DNA of 64,000 nucleotides from Eriocheir sinensis (taxonomy: Eukaryota; Arthropoda; Malacostraca; Decapoda; Varunidae): NCBI RefSeq assembly GCF_024679095.1, contig NC_066552.1, positions 12,647,201-12,711,200 on the forward strand, given 5' to 3'. The notes under the pieces were generated by a model that saw only the letters and a program-made list of their open reading frames with translations, did not search any database and was not told the DNA's origin. Position 1 is the stretch's first letter. The number at the start of each line of letters is the position of its first letter. Positions 40,511 through 52,568 of this stretch are shown here, in pieces. A program made the translations under genes and the position numbers.

Positions 40511-41362
40511 TCACGCCCACCTTCTAGGCCTTTTTTCTTTCAGAGCCTCAATCACACTCCTCTCACACCTGACCTTGGCCTCCCTAATCTTCCATTTAGT
40601 GACCCTCTGTTGCCTTACATACTCTGACCATGTATTCTGATATTCATTCTCTGCCTCAACGTTTTCATGTCTCTCTTTCCTCAGTCTCCTACAAACCTTA
40701 TTCAGCCTCTTTCGCTCCTTCCTAGCATCCCTGATCTCCCCATTCCACCATGGCTTGTACTTTCTCTTCCTTCCATTCGTACTCACATACCCAATCCGTC
40801 GAGTTGCGGCTCTCCTTACATTTCCTACAAACTCACTATTGGCTCCATCCACGTCATGCACACTTCCATTTATCCAGTCTAATTCCCTCAGGTCTACCTG
40901 GAAGTCTTCCCATCTAACATCCCTCAACCTCCATTTCTTTCTTTCTCTCTTCACTTCACCTTCATTCCTAGCATACAGGTCACATTCCACCACCAGCATA
41001 TTGTGGTCAGACACCACATCAATCATTCCGTCCTCATCTATCCACATACGAGACACACACTCACGCATTCTCCCATTCACTAACACATAATCAATAGCAG
41101 ACTCCTGATCCCTCGCACTCCACGTCACACGTCCCTCAGCCATCGTCACATTCAAGTTTTCCAGATTCATTTCATCCACAAACTCATCCAGCATTTCCCC
41201 ATTCCGGTTTATTCTCTCCCCAAGCACACCCACATGTGCATTCATATCTCCCATGACCATAACTTTCTCTCCGGCATACTCCCTCATAACTTTCCTCACC
41301 ACGCCATACTTCCCTCTGTTCTCCCTCACGGCTCTCTCACCTTCCACCGTCATGTACACCAC
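40511..41362 (-). pseudogene. LINE endonuclease domain (second family), partial
   Basis: Apurinic-type endonuclease, C-terminal two thirds. Motifs seen are VMGDMNAHVG (metal and active-site Asp/Asn), a substrate-fold segment VTWSARDQESAIDYVLVN, and VVSDHNMLVVECDL with the catalytic Asp-His pair. A basic linker follows (KYKPWWNGEIRDARKERKRL). The N-terminal Asn and Glu motifs are lost to 5' truncation. At about 40,511 a 1-base change ends the frame, and the protein resumes (EWYKFLRGERV then TESENLECLK) in two other frames. It nicks target DNA in intact relatives; this copy is dead. Confidence 0.82.
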
Positions 41363-41376
41363 TCTCTCTCTATATA

Positions 41377-42448
<1,072 letters not shown>

Positions 42449-42508
42449 GCTATGCTGAATTAAAATTATTCTTTATCCACATCACTTTCACAATCAAGTT
42501 GTTTAATT

Positions 42509-43660
42509 GTTTTCACAAGTTTTGACTGGAATGATTACTTTAATTTTTCATAGGATCTTGTGTTCTAAACCTAATGTATGTCACTCATATGTCTTTCTTA
42601 TTATGCCCTAAGAGGCTAAAATGAAGATATTTATTATTTCAAGTTGCAGCTTAGTTGCTACTTAGTTGTATCTGCCGGCACTTTTAATTCATTATTCAGC
42701 ATTGAGATTTGTTATTATGGTAATAACAAATGAGTTATAAGAACAAATATTTATGCCTGCCAATATCAGGAATACCCCACTATGTGTGACCACAGATATT
42801 TCACTCTCAAACCAATATGGTGTTCTGGTTTGGTGTGGAGGTGTGGACTGGATTTATTTGTTTGAAGCCAGTTGAAGGATACACTTATTTTGTTAGTTCT
42901 AGTATTATATAATGCCTATTCAATCATGTTTAATGCCACTGACATCTAGTCTTATTTTATACTACAACATTACAATATAAATATTAGAATCTCCTTTGAT
43001 TCTGATTTTTTTTCAAGTTTGGTATATAATCGAATTTTGCCATTATTTTCTGTTTCATGAGCTGATGCTTACTTGCTTTCCTAAGTTTTATTGAAAATAT
43101 TAGTTTCTTTTCCCATAGGATCATTTGCTTTAAAACTATGGCTAATGTATGTCACTCATATGTCTTTCTTATTATGTCCTAAGATTCTAGGAATGGAGTC
43201 TTATGGAGATATTTATTAATTCAAGAATTTCAAGTTTCTACTTCGTTTTATCTGCTGGCACATGAAATTCAGCATTTAGATTTATTATTATGTTAATAAC
43301 AAATAGCAAATATTTATGAATTATACCTGCCAATATCAGGGAACCACTGTGATGAGTCTGTGACCCATAGACAGTCTATTTTACTCCCAAAATGGTGGTA
43401 GTCTAGAGGTACCTATGGACAGTAGACTATATTTATTTATTTCAAGGATACACTAATTATTTTGTTTCTGATACACTTATTTTGTTTCTAGTCTTGTTTT
43501 ATGCCATTGACAGCTAGTCTTGTTTTATACCAAAGTATTACACTAGTATATTAATATTATATTATATATGTTCAAATCTCTTTTGATACCGATTTTTTTC
43601 AACTTAGGTAATTAATTTATGCCATTATTTTTATTTATTTCCTTGCTTGTACAGTTTCTA
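42509..43660 (+). repeat. Tandem duplication, about 570-bp unit, two copies
   Basis: The words AATGTATGTCACTCATATG (42,573 and 43,144), CCTGCCAATATCAGG (42,756 and 43,326) and GCCATTATTTT (43,039 and 43,621) keep the same order at an offset of about 570-582 bp. The copies are AT-rich and diverged with several indels. No frame is conserved. A TTTCATAGG/TTCCCATAGG word at each unit start resembles a splice acceptor but may be chance. Confidence 0.85.
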
Positions 43661-44204
43661 CAAGCATTATAATTCTTAAATGAAGTCTTAGTCTTGCATG
43701 GGGTGGGGTCTGACTGGCAAGACCAGTCCTCTGCCATTTGTTGAGTACATGTACATCTTAAATTATTTACTTGTATTCCCAGAAATACTGTAACAATGAA
43801 AATATTTGCAGCTTGCCATAAAGTTCACATGTTCATACGTGTAGTTTCTTTGTACCTGCTTAGTTGATCAAACATAACACTTACCAGCAAAGACAAAGTT
43901 CAGACAAAACTGGCCTTACAAAGTTACTTCACAAGTTCACCTGCTCCACTAACGACAAACCCCTTGAGCCATAAGCCATTACTGGCAGTGGCAGCAACAC
44001 AACAGTAACAATATCAACAAATGACACTTTAGACAAGGGTACGCAGAATGACTTAATGACCCTGGGAGAGCAGCCGCCCCCATGACCAAAATTATTATAC
44101 TCTTAAATGCAAATGAAAAGCATCTGAGACTCATAAATGTCCCTACTTAGGCCTTAAAAATGCCCCTAAAAAAGGTGAGTTTTAAAACCCCCCCCGCTGA
44201 ATGG
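43661..44204. other. Unique AT-rich stretch, no gene seen
   Basis: No supported frame, RNA or repeat. Confidence 0.3.
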
Positions 44205-44315
44205 CTCGCTTCGCTCGCCAGTTTGGAGTTGGTCATAAAATGACTGAGTTGGTCATAGTTTACCTTACCCCCCCCCAACTGCATTCCCTTCGGGCCATTC
44301 CTGGGCCTGCTTGGG
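44205..44315. repeat. Dispersed GAGTTGGTC-pair module, copy 3
   Basis: GAGTTGGTC at 44,225 and 44,245, preceded by GGCTCGCTTCGCTCGCC and followed by a C run. See the copies at 29.3 and 30.7 kb. Confidence 0.55.
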
Positions 44316-44317
44316 GC

Positions 44318-44756
44318 TCTTCTGGTGCTGGATGATGACAAGGAGATGAAGATTATAAAAGCGGGTTAAGTAGAAAGAGAGACGTAAGGGGAGGTTAGAG
44401 AGGAGATTACAGTTTGGCGGGTTGAAGAAAAAGAGGAGCAAGAGATGGAAGGAGATTGTAGTTTAGGTGTAGAAGAAAGTGAGGAAAAGTAAGAGGAGGA
44501 GGAGGATTGTAGAGATTGCCTAATACAAGAGAAAGAGGTAAGAGAAGGGAGGTTAAAAAGAAAGAGAAAAGTAAGAGGAGGAAGAAGAGAAGGAGGAGGA
44601 AGAGAAGTACCAAAGGAGAAGCAGCAGAAGATTGAGAAGAAATGAGAAAAATATGAAAAAAATGTAAGAATATTAAAAAAAAATCCATTATCAATAACAA
44701 ACATTATAATAGGAAACAGAGAGAAAAAAGAAAAAGTCCTTCCCCGAGAGGAGGAG
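44318..44756 (-). repeat. Dispersed repeat, copy 2 (inverted match to 28.5 kb)
   Basis: The reverse complement matches 28,531-28,963 through its length, with small indels in GGA/GAA runs. Here it borders the GAGTTGGTC module on one side and a GGA/GAAGAA purine tract on the other. Confidence 0.85.
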
Positions 44757-45110
44757 GAGAAGAAGAAAGAAGATAAGAAGTAGAGGAAAAAGATGACTAA
44801 GAACAATGACAACAACAGAAAATAACAAAAGGAAGAGGAAATAAAAAAGAAAGGAAAGAAAGGAAAGAAAGGAAAGAAAGGAAAGGATGAACATAACCAA
44901 AAAAAAAAAAGATTGCAATAAGAAAATAAGCAGAAGGAAGAAGGTTTTAAAGGAAAGGAAGAATAAATAAGAGGAAAATAGAAGAAAATAAAGAAAGGAA
45001 ACAGAGAAAAGGTAGAGAAGAAGAAGAAAGAAGAAAAAAACGAAGAAAAAAGAAGGGAGGAGGAGGAGGAGGAGGAGGAGGACGTAGTAACAATAACAAT
45101 AAGAAAAATA
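44757..45110. other. Polypurine stretch, no gene seen
   Basis: AAAGGAAAG-type repeats (about 44,850-44,885) and GGA runs (about 45,057-45,082). Minus-strand Ser/Phe/Leu frames are composition artefacts. Confidence 0.6.
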
Positions 45111-45264
45111 GGAGGAGGAGGAGGAGGATATGTATTGCCAGAGGGAGGAGGTGTGAGAGGGAGGCTGTAGAGAAAGAGGAGGTGGAGGAGGAGGAGGAGG
45201 ATATGTATTGCCAGAGGGAGGAGGTGTGAGAGGGAGGCTGTAGAGAAAGAGGAGGTGGAGGAGG
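45111..45264. repeat. Minisatellite C, left part (about two units)
   Basis: Two units of the 73-bp repeat found at 48,301-49,245: (GGA)n, TATGTATTGCCAGAGGGAGG, TGTGAGAGGGAGGCTGTAGA. The array stops at the LINE 3' end and resumes at the LINE 5' end. Confidence 0.9.
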
Positions 45265-45442
45265 AAACATGGAAACATGGAAACGCAGGCAACAGAAAGC
45301 CTATTGGCTCATTACGAGGTTGCCCGCTTTGGTGATTTAATCTGCTCGACAGCCTGGGGCCTGGGGAGCAGATGAAAGCACCTCGACATTGAGGAGATGA
45401 AAGCGTCTCGATATTGAGGAGCAGATGAAAGCAACTCAATAT

Positions 45443-46199
45443 TCAGTTTACTCCCGACGCAGCGAAGTGACGGTCGATTCTATATTTGAAGGAGTTGATA
45501 GTATTCGCATTTACTACTTCTGAAGGAAAATTGTTCCAATGACGGATGACTCGGTTTGAAAAGAAACTCCTTCCGATGTCTGTGTTACATCGACTAGACT
45601 GAATGGGTAAACCGTTATTTCTAGTTCTTAGGTTGGTTTGCAATTCAAAGAAATTGGAGTAATCGACGTTATTGAATTTTTTCAGATACTTGAAGACTTG
45701 AATCATATCTCCTCATAGGCGTCTTTTCTCTAATGTAAAGAGATTGAGTCGCTTGAGTCGTTCCTCGTACGGTTGAGCCCTTAAGGTTGGTATCATTTTC
45801 GTGGCGCGTCGCTGAATCCTTTCCAGTAAATCAATGTCCTTTCTGTAATTAGGAGACCAGAACTGTACTGCATACTCGAGGTGCGGTCTTACCATGGAAT
45901 TATACAAGGATAGCATCACGTCTGGCGTTTTACACTCGAAGTTCTTCGCTATGAACCCGAGCATAGTGTTGGCTTTGTTGTATGCTTTTTTACAGTGATT
46001 CGCGTGTTTCAGGTCACTGCTGATAGTGACTCCAAGATCCTTTTCCTCCTGCATCGCTTGCAGAGGTCTCCCATTCATGATGTATGTGTGTTTACTATTT
46101 CTGGACCCAATGTGCATGACTTTGCATTTGTCAACATTAAAAGACATTTGCCATTTTTCCGACCATTCGATAATGTGATTGAGGTCTTTCTGAATGATT
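45443..46199 (-). pseudogene. LINE copy B reverse transcriptase, thumb and C-terminus
   Basis: After the TGA at 46,202 the frame continues through SEKWQMSFNVDKCKVMHIG, KDLGVTISSDLK, MLGFIAKNF, HLEYAVQFWSPNYRKDI and RIQRRATKMIPTLRAQPYEE. A second TGA at about 45,713 replaces the Arg of RRLRGDM, a CGA-to-TGA change of the CpG-decay type. The last segment (45,706-45,443) ends NNFPSEVVNANTINSFKY and DRHFAASGVN, as in the other copies. Confidence 0.92.
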
Positions 46200-46201
46200 T
46201 C

Positions 46202-47441
46202 TCAGTCGGTCTTTGTGAGGGCCTTTCCCCCCACCTTAGTGTCATCAGCAAATTTCGATATTGTGGATTTCAGTCCTGCTTCGAGGTCGTTGATATATAT
46301 GATGAAGAGAATGGGTCCCAGCACTGACCCTTGAGGCACTCCACTAGTGACTGGAAGCCAATCGGAAGGCTGTCCGTTGAGTAGTACTCGTTGTTTTCTG
46401 TCGGTGAGCCAATCTCTTATCCACGCGATCAGATTGGCTCCAATGCCCGCCGAGTGCAGTTTCTTAAGGAGTCGCTCGTGCGGTACTTTGTCGAAGGCTT
46501 TCTGAAAGTCCAGGTATATAACATCACTGGGGATGTGGGCATCCCAGTTCTTATATATACCTTGGAAGAAGTCTAATAAATTCGTTAGGCAGGAGCGCTT
46601 GTTTCTGAAGCCATGCTGGGTGTCGGAGATTGCATTATTGTCTTCTAGAAACTTAACAAGTTTGTCTCTAATAATCTTTTCGAGTATTTTTCCTGCCACT
46701 GATGTCAAACTTATGGGCCTGTAGTTTAATGCAACGCTTTTGTCTCCTTTTTTGAAAATTGGTGTTACGTTCGCCATCTTCCAGTCTTCCGGGACCTTTT
46801 TCAATTGAACAGACTGGTTGAATGTTAGTGAGTGGCTGAAGTATTTGTTGATTAAGCTCTTTTAATAACCGCGGGGACAAACCGTCAGGTCCTGTTGACT
46901 TGTTCGTGTCGAGTTTATCCAAATACTCTTTCACTTCTTGGTCGCATATTGAGTCAATTTTCAGGGGCGTGATTCCCCTCGGCGGGTCAGGGTTCTCGGG
47001 CATGGTTTCGATGTTCTCGACTGTGAATACGGATGCGAAGTTACTGTTGAGGATTCTGGCCATCTGCTTACTGTCCTGAGTTGCAGCTCCAGTTTCGTCT
47101 GTCAGGGGACCAATATTGGATTTTACTTTCTTTTTCGATCTGATGTATGTTAAGAATTTTTTTGAGTTTGTCTTGATGTCACGCGCTATTTGTTTTTCGT
47201 AGTTGCGTTTACTACTCCGAATAAGGGTGCGACAAGCTCTGAGGCTGTTGTGGTACTGAGTACGGGCATCGGCCGTGTCATTCTCTTTCATTAGGATATA
47301 ATTCCTTTTTTTTAAGTTTACCGCCCTTTTTATTTCTCTGGTCATCCACGGTGGATCTACGGCACCATTTACTCGCCTGGGTTTCGTCGGCACTGTAGCC
47401 TTTTCTACTCCCAAAAGCTTATCTTTGAAGTTGTTCCACAC
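46202..47441 (-). pseudogene. LINE copy B reverse transcriptase, linker to catalytic core
   Basis: Segment 47,441-46,810 covers the linker (KATVPTKPRRVNGAVDPPWM, TREIKRAVNLKKRNY, RACRTLIRSSKRNYEKQIA) and the [17 protein letters not shown] entry. A deletion near 46,830 shifts the frame to 46,804-46,202, with [70 protein letters not shown] (catalytic Asp), [18 protein letters not shown] and [10 protein letters not shown] (catalytic Asp pair). A TGA at 46,202-46,204 stands where the sister copies have Cys (DCEII). Confidence 0.93.
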
Positions 47442-48275
47442 GGATTATATTGTCGGTTAGGTGAAGTTGGTCCCAAGTCGCAGAGGGAAGCAGCTCACGG
47501 GCTAGGTTGAAATTTGCTTTTTTGTAGTCTGGTATCACTGACGGATTGTCTACGAGTTTGTGACTTATGTTGACATTGAAACGGATTAAGTGGTGATCGC
47601 AACCGTTAATTTTTTCACCAACTTCACAGTCGCGAATGAGGTCGGGGTCGCTTACTAATACCAGATCCAGCAGATTGTTTTCTCTTGTTGGTTGAGTTAC
47701 AACTTGAGTGAGGAACGAATCCTCCACCATTTCTATAAGCCTGTTACCCTCTTGATCTCCAGTCAATTGTCCCCAGTCAATGTTAGGGCAATTAAAGTCC
47801 CCAATTATTATTGCTTCTTTACTTTGTGTTAAAGAGTGAAGCTCTTCGTACAGGGCAGTGTCATCGGCTGCCTGTTGTTTTGGAGGCCTGTATACGGTCG
47901 CAAGTGTTAGTTTCTTATTATTCGCAGTTATTTCCACATAGACGGAGTCGTAATTCTCTGCGTCCTGTTTGTCTATTTTTATGGCAGGGAGCGTACTTTT
48001 ACGTAGCAAATTACTCCTCCTCCTTTCTTGTGCATTCGATTTTTTGGAAGCTTTTCACCCGGAAATGACAGTTCAGATACTAGATGTGCAGAGTTGGCCC
48101 AAGTCTCTGTGATGGCTACCACATCTGGTTTCTCAGTTGCAATATACGCCCTAATTTCGTCCTTTTTGGGTAATAGACTGCGTGCATTTGTGTACAAAAT
48201 GGAAATGTGACTACTGGTTTGGCCGCGTCGTGTTGAATGAGTTCGCTTGTCGGAGGCGTCGTTGGTTACACAGTT
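47419..48275 (-). pseudogene. LINE copy B endonuclease domain
   Basis: The apurinic-type endonuclease of ORF2 in two frames. The first (about 48,275-47,980) has ILYTNARSLLPKKDEIRAY (catalytic Asn), VVAITETWANS (catalytic Glu) and SELSFPG; an indel at about 48,055 shifts the expected YESF segment. The second (48,009-47,419) has TLATVYRPPKQQAADD, AIIIGDFNCPNIDWG (Asp/Asn), EMVEDSFLTQVVTQPTRENN, LVSDPDL and GCDHHLIRFN (catalytic Asp-His). All expected active-site residues are visible but not in one frame. The frame then changes at about 47,435. Confidence 0.88.
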
Positions 48276-48300
48276 TCTTGCAAGCCGCATCGACGCTACG

Positions 48301-49245
48301 GTATTGCCAGAGGGAGGAGGTGTGAGAGGGAGGCTGTAGAGAAAGAGGAGGTGGAGGAGGAGGAGGAGGATATGTATTGCCAGAGGGAGGAGGTGTGAGA
48401 GGGAGGCTGTAGAGAAAGAGGAGGTGGAGGAGGAGGAGGAGGATATGTATTGCCAGAGGGAGGAGGTGTGAGAGGGAGGCTGTAGAGAAAGAGGAGGTGG
48501 AGGAGGAGGAGGAGGATATGTATTGCCAGAGGGAGGAGGTGTGAGAGGAGGCTGTAGAGAAAGAGGAGGTGGAGGAGGAGGAGGAGGATATGTATTGCCA
48601 GAGGGAGGAGGTGTGAGGGAGGCTGTAGAGAAAGAGGAGGTGGAGGAGGAGGAGGAGGATATGTATTGCCAGAGGGAGGAGGTGGGGAGAGGGAGGCTGT
48701 AGAGAAAGAGGAGGTGGAGGAGGAGGAGGAGGATATGTATTGCCAGAGGGAGGAGGTGTGAGAGGGAGGCTGTAGAGAAAGAGGAGGGGGAGGAGGAGGA
48801 GGAGCCAGAGGGAGGAGGTGTGAGAGGAGGCTGTAGAGAAAGAGGAGGAGGAGGTGGAGGTGGGAGGAGGAGGATATGTGTGCCAGAGGGAGGAGGTGTG
48901 AGAGGGAGGCTGGAGAAAGAGGAGGTGGAGGAGGAGGAGGAGGAGGATATGTATTGCCAGAGGAGGAGGTGTGAGAGGGAGGCTGTAGAGAAAGAGGAGG
49001 TGGAGGAGGAGGAGGAGGATATGTATTGCCAGAGGGAGGAGGTGTGAGAGGAAGGCTGTAGAGAAAGAGGAGGTGGAGGAGGAGGAGGAGGATATGTATT
49101 GCCAGAGGGAGGAGGTGTGAGAGGGAGGCTGTAGAGAAAGAGGAGGTGGAGGAGGAGGAGGAGGATATGTATTGCCAGAGGGAGGAGGTGTGAGAGGGAG
49201 GCTGTAGAGAAAGAGGAGGTGGAGGAGGAGGAGGAGGAGGAGGAG
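48301..49245. repeat. Minisatellite C, right part, 73-bp unit, about 13 copies
   Basis: Units of (GGA)4-5, TATGTATTGCCAGAGGGAGG, AGGTGTGAGAGGGAGGCTGT and AGAGAAAGAGGAGGTGGAGG. Most are nearly identical, with small deletions in a few (about 48,545, 48,800, 48,880 and 48,960). High similarity suggests recent expansion. Confidence 0.96.
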
Positions 49246-49317
49246 GAAGAGATGGTGATTGTCAGGTAAGGTCGAGGTGCGAGAAGCTTAATTTCTTTCC
49301 AGGTAAATTGCGAAGGA

Positions 49318-49404
49318 GAGGAGGAGGAGGAGGAAGAGGAGGAGGAGGAGGAGGAGGAGGAGGAGGAGGAGAAGGAGGAGGAGGAGACTTTTTCATTACG
49401 TTCT

Positions 49405-49439
<35 letters not shown>

Positions 49440-49440
49440 G
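49318..49440. repeat. (GGA)n and (CA)n microsatellites
   Basis: GGA at about 49,318-49,385 and CA at about 49,405-49,438. Confidence 0.95.
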
Positions 49441-49529
49441 CAACCAGTCAGCAGGACACAGAGAGAGACAAACAGATAGACAAAGAGATAGAGAGAGAGA
49501 GGCACAACCGGACACAGAAATATGGTCCG

Positions 49530-49798
49530 TTCCTCTAGTGTGGTGTGGTGAGTGGTGTGGCATAGTGTGGTGTGGTGTGGCTGGGTGTAGTGTAGTGTGT
49601 TGTGGTGTGGTGTGGTCTGGAGTGTGGTGTGTTATTGTGGTGTGGGGTAATGTTGTTTGGTGTGGTGCTGTGTGGTCCCCTGTGATATGTAGTGTGGTGT
49701 GGTGTGGTCTGCTGTGTTGTCCCCTGTGATAGGTCTTGTGGTGTGGTGTGGTTGGTGTGGCGCAGCATGGCGTGGTGTGGCTTGGTGTGGTGTGGTCA
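49530..49798. repeat. (TGTGG)n degenerate repeat
   Basis: GTGTGGTGTGGTG pentamer-type repeats, with an embedded duplicated CCCCTGTGATA segment (about 49,677 and 49,721). Confidence 0.9.
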
Positions 49799-49919
49799 TC
49801 CCCGCGACACTTTAGGAAGACATTAATCAAAGGCGGACAAGTTTACTGAGCACCGCTGCTGTCGCCTCGTCCGCCCGCTGCCTCGTCATGGTGCCTTTGT
49901 CTGGGCCTGCATGTGGTCT

Positions 49920-50440
49920 GCCTTACCCTCCCCTGCCCTGCCCTGCCCTGCCCTACCCTACCCTGCACCACCCTACCATGGCTATCCCTGCTTCCCTATT
50001 GATTTCGCTCCTGCCTCGGTCTGCATGTTGTCTGCCTTGCCCTGCCGTGCCCTGCCCTGCCCTACCCTACCCTGCTCCACCCTACCTTGCCCATCCCTGC
50101 TTCCCTATTGATTTCGCTCCTGCCTCGGTCTGCATGTTGTCTGCCTTACCCTGCCGTGCCCTGCCCTGCCCTACCCTACCCTGCTCCACCCTACCTTACC
50201 CATCCCTGCTTCCCTATTGATTTCGCTCCTTCCTCGGTCTGCATGTGCTCTGTCTTACCCTGTCCTGCCCTGCCCTGCCTTACCCTACCCTACCCTACCC
50301 TTGCCTGCCCTAACCTACCTTGCCCATCCATGCTTAGCTATTGATTTTGCTCCTGCCTCAGTCTTCATGTGGATTTCCTGCCTTGCCTTGCCTTGCTCTA
50401 ACCTATCCTTCCCAACCCTTCTTCCCATACCCCTCCCCTG
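49920..50440. repeat. Tandem repeat, period 109 bp, with CCCTG/CCCTA runs
   Basis: GATTTCGCTCCTGCCTCGGTC-type segments begin at 50,001, 50,110, 50,219 and (diverged) 50,343. Between them are CCCTGCCCTGCCCTACCCTAC pentamer runs. Four copies. Confidence 0.9.
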
Positions 50441-50443
50441 CTC

Positions 50444-50582
50444 GCCTAACTTAACTTTACCTAACCTAACTTAACCTAATCTAACCTAACCTACCTTGCC
50501 TATCCCTTCTTGCTTTACCCCTCCCCTGCTCGCCTAACTTAACCTAACCTAACCTAATCTAACCTAACCTACCCTACCCTAC
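50444..50582. repeat. Degenerate telomere-like (CCTAA)n tract
   Basis: TAACCTAACCTAACTTAACC-type runs at about 50,445-50,500 and 50,533-50,580 consist of CCTAA units with CTTAA, CCTAC and TCTAA variants. CCTAA is the complement of TTAGG, the usual arthropod telomere repeat. The sequence grades from the CCCTA/CCCTG pentamers to its left, so it may also be a local variant of those. A CTTGCTTTACCCCTCCCCTGCTCGCC segment between the two runs matches one just upstream, so the block is itself duplicated (about 75 bp). Confidence 0.7.
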
Positions 50583-50589
50583 CTTGCCC

Positions 50590-52420
50590 AGCCATTTTTC
50601 CCCTGCCCCTCCCCTTGCTTGCCTTTCCTCTGCTTTTTCTCTTTCTTTTCTCTCTTTCCTCTTCCTCAGGCTACCCTACCGTGCTCTCCTCTCCATCCCC
50701 TGCCTTAGTCACCCTCACTTTTTCATGCATTTCGTTTGCCTTCTCCGCCCTTTCATGCTCCTCCTTTCCCTGTCGTTCCCGCCCTTATCCTTCCAGGGTT
50801 GTTTTGTATCCTCTTCTCCTTGTGTTTATTTGTCCTGGCCTGTCCTTGTGTTTCCTCTTGTCCTTGTGTTTCCTTGTCCTGGCTTGTCCTTGTGTTTCCT
50901 CTACCGGTGTGGCTCAATGTCCCTTCTCTCGGCATTCATGTTTTTTTGCTTCGCACCGGAGTGTTCTTGCCCCTCCCTCCCTCCCTTCTTGCCTCAGTCT
51001 TGTCCTTCATCGTCTTTAGGTTCATCCAATACCTTTTCACCTGCTTCCTCCTTTAATCGTCCTTCTTGCCCATGTCCTGCTCTCCCTCTGCTTCATCTTG
51101 GCCTTCTTTGGGGTGCCCTTGCCTTCTTTCTCCTTTCCTCTCTTGCTTTCTGCTCCTGCTTTCGTATTTCCCGCCTGTCCTGCTCTCCCTGCTGCTTGTC
51201 TTTCCCTTCTTTGGTGTGTCTTTACCTTCCCCCTTACTCCTTCCTTGCCTATCTCCCTGCTTCACCCTCTCTGCTTCTCCCTGCTTCTGCTCTTCTCGTG
51301 TTTCACTCCCTTCAGCCTCCTGTGTTCCCTTCTCCTCTCTGCGTTGCTGCAAATACTTATCTCAAGGTTTTCTCTCTTCCTTTTGATTGTTCTTGATTCT
51401 TCTCTTCCTCCATCTCCCTTTTCGTGTATTCCGTCCTTCTGGTCTGTCGTATCTATCCCCCATATTTTCTTTCTTTCTCTCTCCTCCTCTTGTCTTCTCT
51501 CGTTTGCCCTGATTTCAATTATTTTCATCTTTCTTATCTCTTGTCTCTCTCTCTGTTTCCCTCCCCTCCCTCCGCTTGCCTTTCCTCCTCCTTCTCCTTC
51601 TCCTCCTTCTCCGCCTCCCCTTCTTTGTTTTCATGTTCCTGTTCTTCTTTTGCTTAAACTATCATTTTCCTTTGTCATTTATTACTTACCTCTCTCCTTT
51701 CTGTTGTTTTACTTCTCCTCCTTCATGTTTTCCCTTCCTCCTCCTCCTCCTGGTCATCCTCACTCTCCTCCTCCTCCTCTTCCAGTGACGATGACGAACT
51801 GGTTTCAGAGTCGACTTTCCGTATTAAGGCGATCGGAACCCTTTTTTTTGTCCCTCGCATCCTCTTGCATTCGGTTTTAAGCCTTGTGTTTAGCTATCAT
51901 ATTTTTGCCTTATTTTTTGCCTCACTTTTTGTCTTGATCGTGTTGTTCCGGCTGTCAAGGTTTTGCTGGTCCTGAATGAGCTCTCAATCTTCTCGTCTCA
52001 TCAACACCCTCGCAGCCTCTCACTCTTTTTCTTCTTCTTCCTCTTCTTCCTTTTCCTTCTCCTCCGCTTACTCAGTCTCTCTCTTTCTCTGTTTATTTGT
52101 TAATGTGGATATTTTTTTTTCTTTTCTTCCCATTCCCCTTTCTTTTGTATGATATAATTTCCTTTTTTTCTCCTCCTCCTCCTCCTCCTCCTCCTTCGTT
52201 TGTTCAGTCTCTCTTTTTCTCTGTTTGTTTGTAAAGTTAGATTATTTTTGTTGTTTTTCACTTCCTTTTTCGTTTGCGTTCTAGTTATTTTTCTTTTTCT
52301 CCTCCTCCTCCTCCTCCTCCTCCTCCTCCTCCTCCTCCTCGTCATCTTTTTTCAATCCTTCATCATACTTTCATCCTTCATCACCTCCAAACCTTCAATT
52401 CATCTCCTTCCTCCTCTTCC
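50590..52420. other. Polypyrimidine stretch with (TCC)n tracts, no gene seen
   Basis: T/C-rich throughout, with TCC tracts at about 51,590-51,615, 51,737-51,782, 52,169-52,195 and 52,300-52,341. A CCTTGTGTTTCC segment repeats three or four times at about 50,818-50,900. Long open frames here (up to about 270 codons) are composition artefacts. The stretch ends at the LINE 5' junction, about 52,420. Confidence 0.6.
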
Positions 52421-52567
52421 TCGGCGCGTTTCGGGAGGCTTCTGGACGAGGCAGTGAAAAGCTTTTCGAAAAGCCTTTCAAAAAACGGCGGGCGAGACGG
52501 GGCAAAGGCAGCCCTTGATCAACCAACCCGTAGCGTCAGTGCGACTCACAAGAAACTGTGTAACTAA
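52421..52567 (+). pseudogene. LINE copy C ORF1 C-terminal remnant
   Basis: The last about 48 codons of ORF1 are read to a TAA at 52,565-52,567, starting ARFGRLLDEAVKSFSKS. It aligns with ARLGRLLNEEVLLYSKN in the 60.8 kb copy, where the segment follows the esterase-type DGLHLN motif. The catalytic part of the esterase is lost by 5' truncation here. Confidence 0.65.
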
Positions 52568-52568
52568 C

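Larger units (their letters stand above)
45265..48300 (-). mobile_element. CR1-like LINE copy B, 3.0 kb, 5'-truncated
   Basis: The minus-strand copy runs from about 48,300 (within the ORF2 leader, same start word CGTAGCGTC as in the copy at 52.4 kb) to its 3' end at 45,265. The 3' UTR (45,442-45,265) holds three GAGCAGATGAAAGC-type direct repeats and ends (sense) in two CCATGTTT units followed by TCC repeats. It is close in sequence to the 52.4-55.6 kb copy. It splits minisatellite C, so it inserted after the array existed. ORF2 is broken in many places. Confidence 0.93.

Noticed and set aside
44147..44341. Minus-strand 64-codon frame, Ser/Arg/Pro/Gly-rich
   Set aside because: Lies over the GAGTTGGTC repeat module and C tract; no recognisable domain.
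48301..49245. Regular direct repeats that might suggest a CRISPR-like array
   Set aside because: Units are contiguous 73-bp tandem repeats without unique spacers, in eukaryotic-type DNA with LINEs; no cas-like genes.
50584..51880. Plus-strand frames of up to 270 codons, Leu/Ser/Pro-rich
   Set aside because: Three overlapping frames open in a polypyrimidine tract; no family resemblance.
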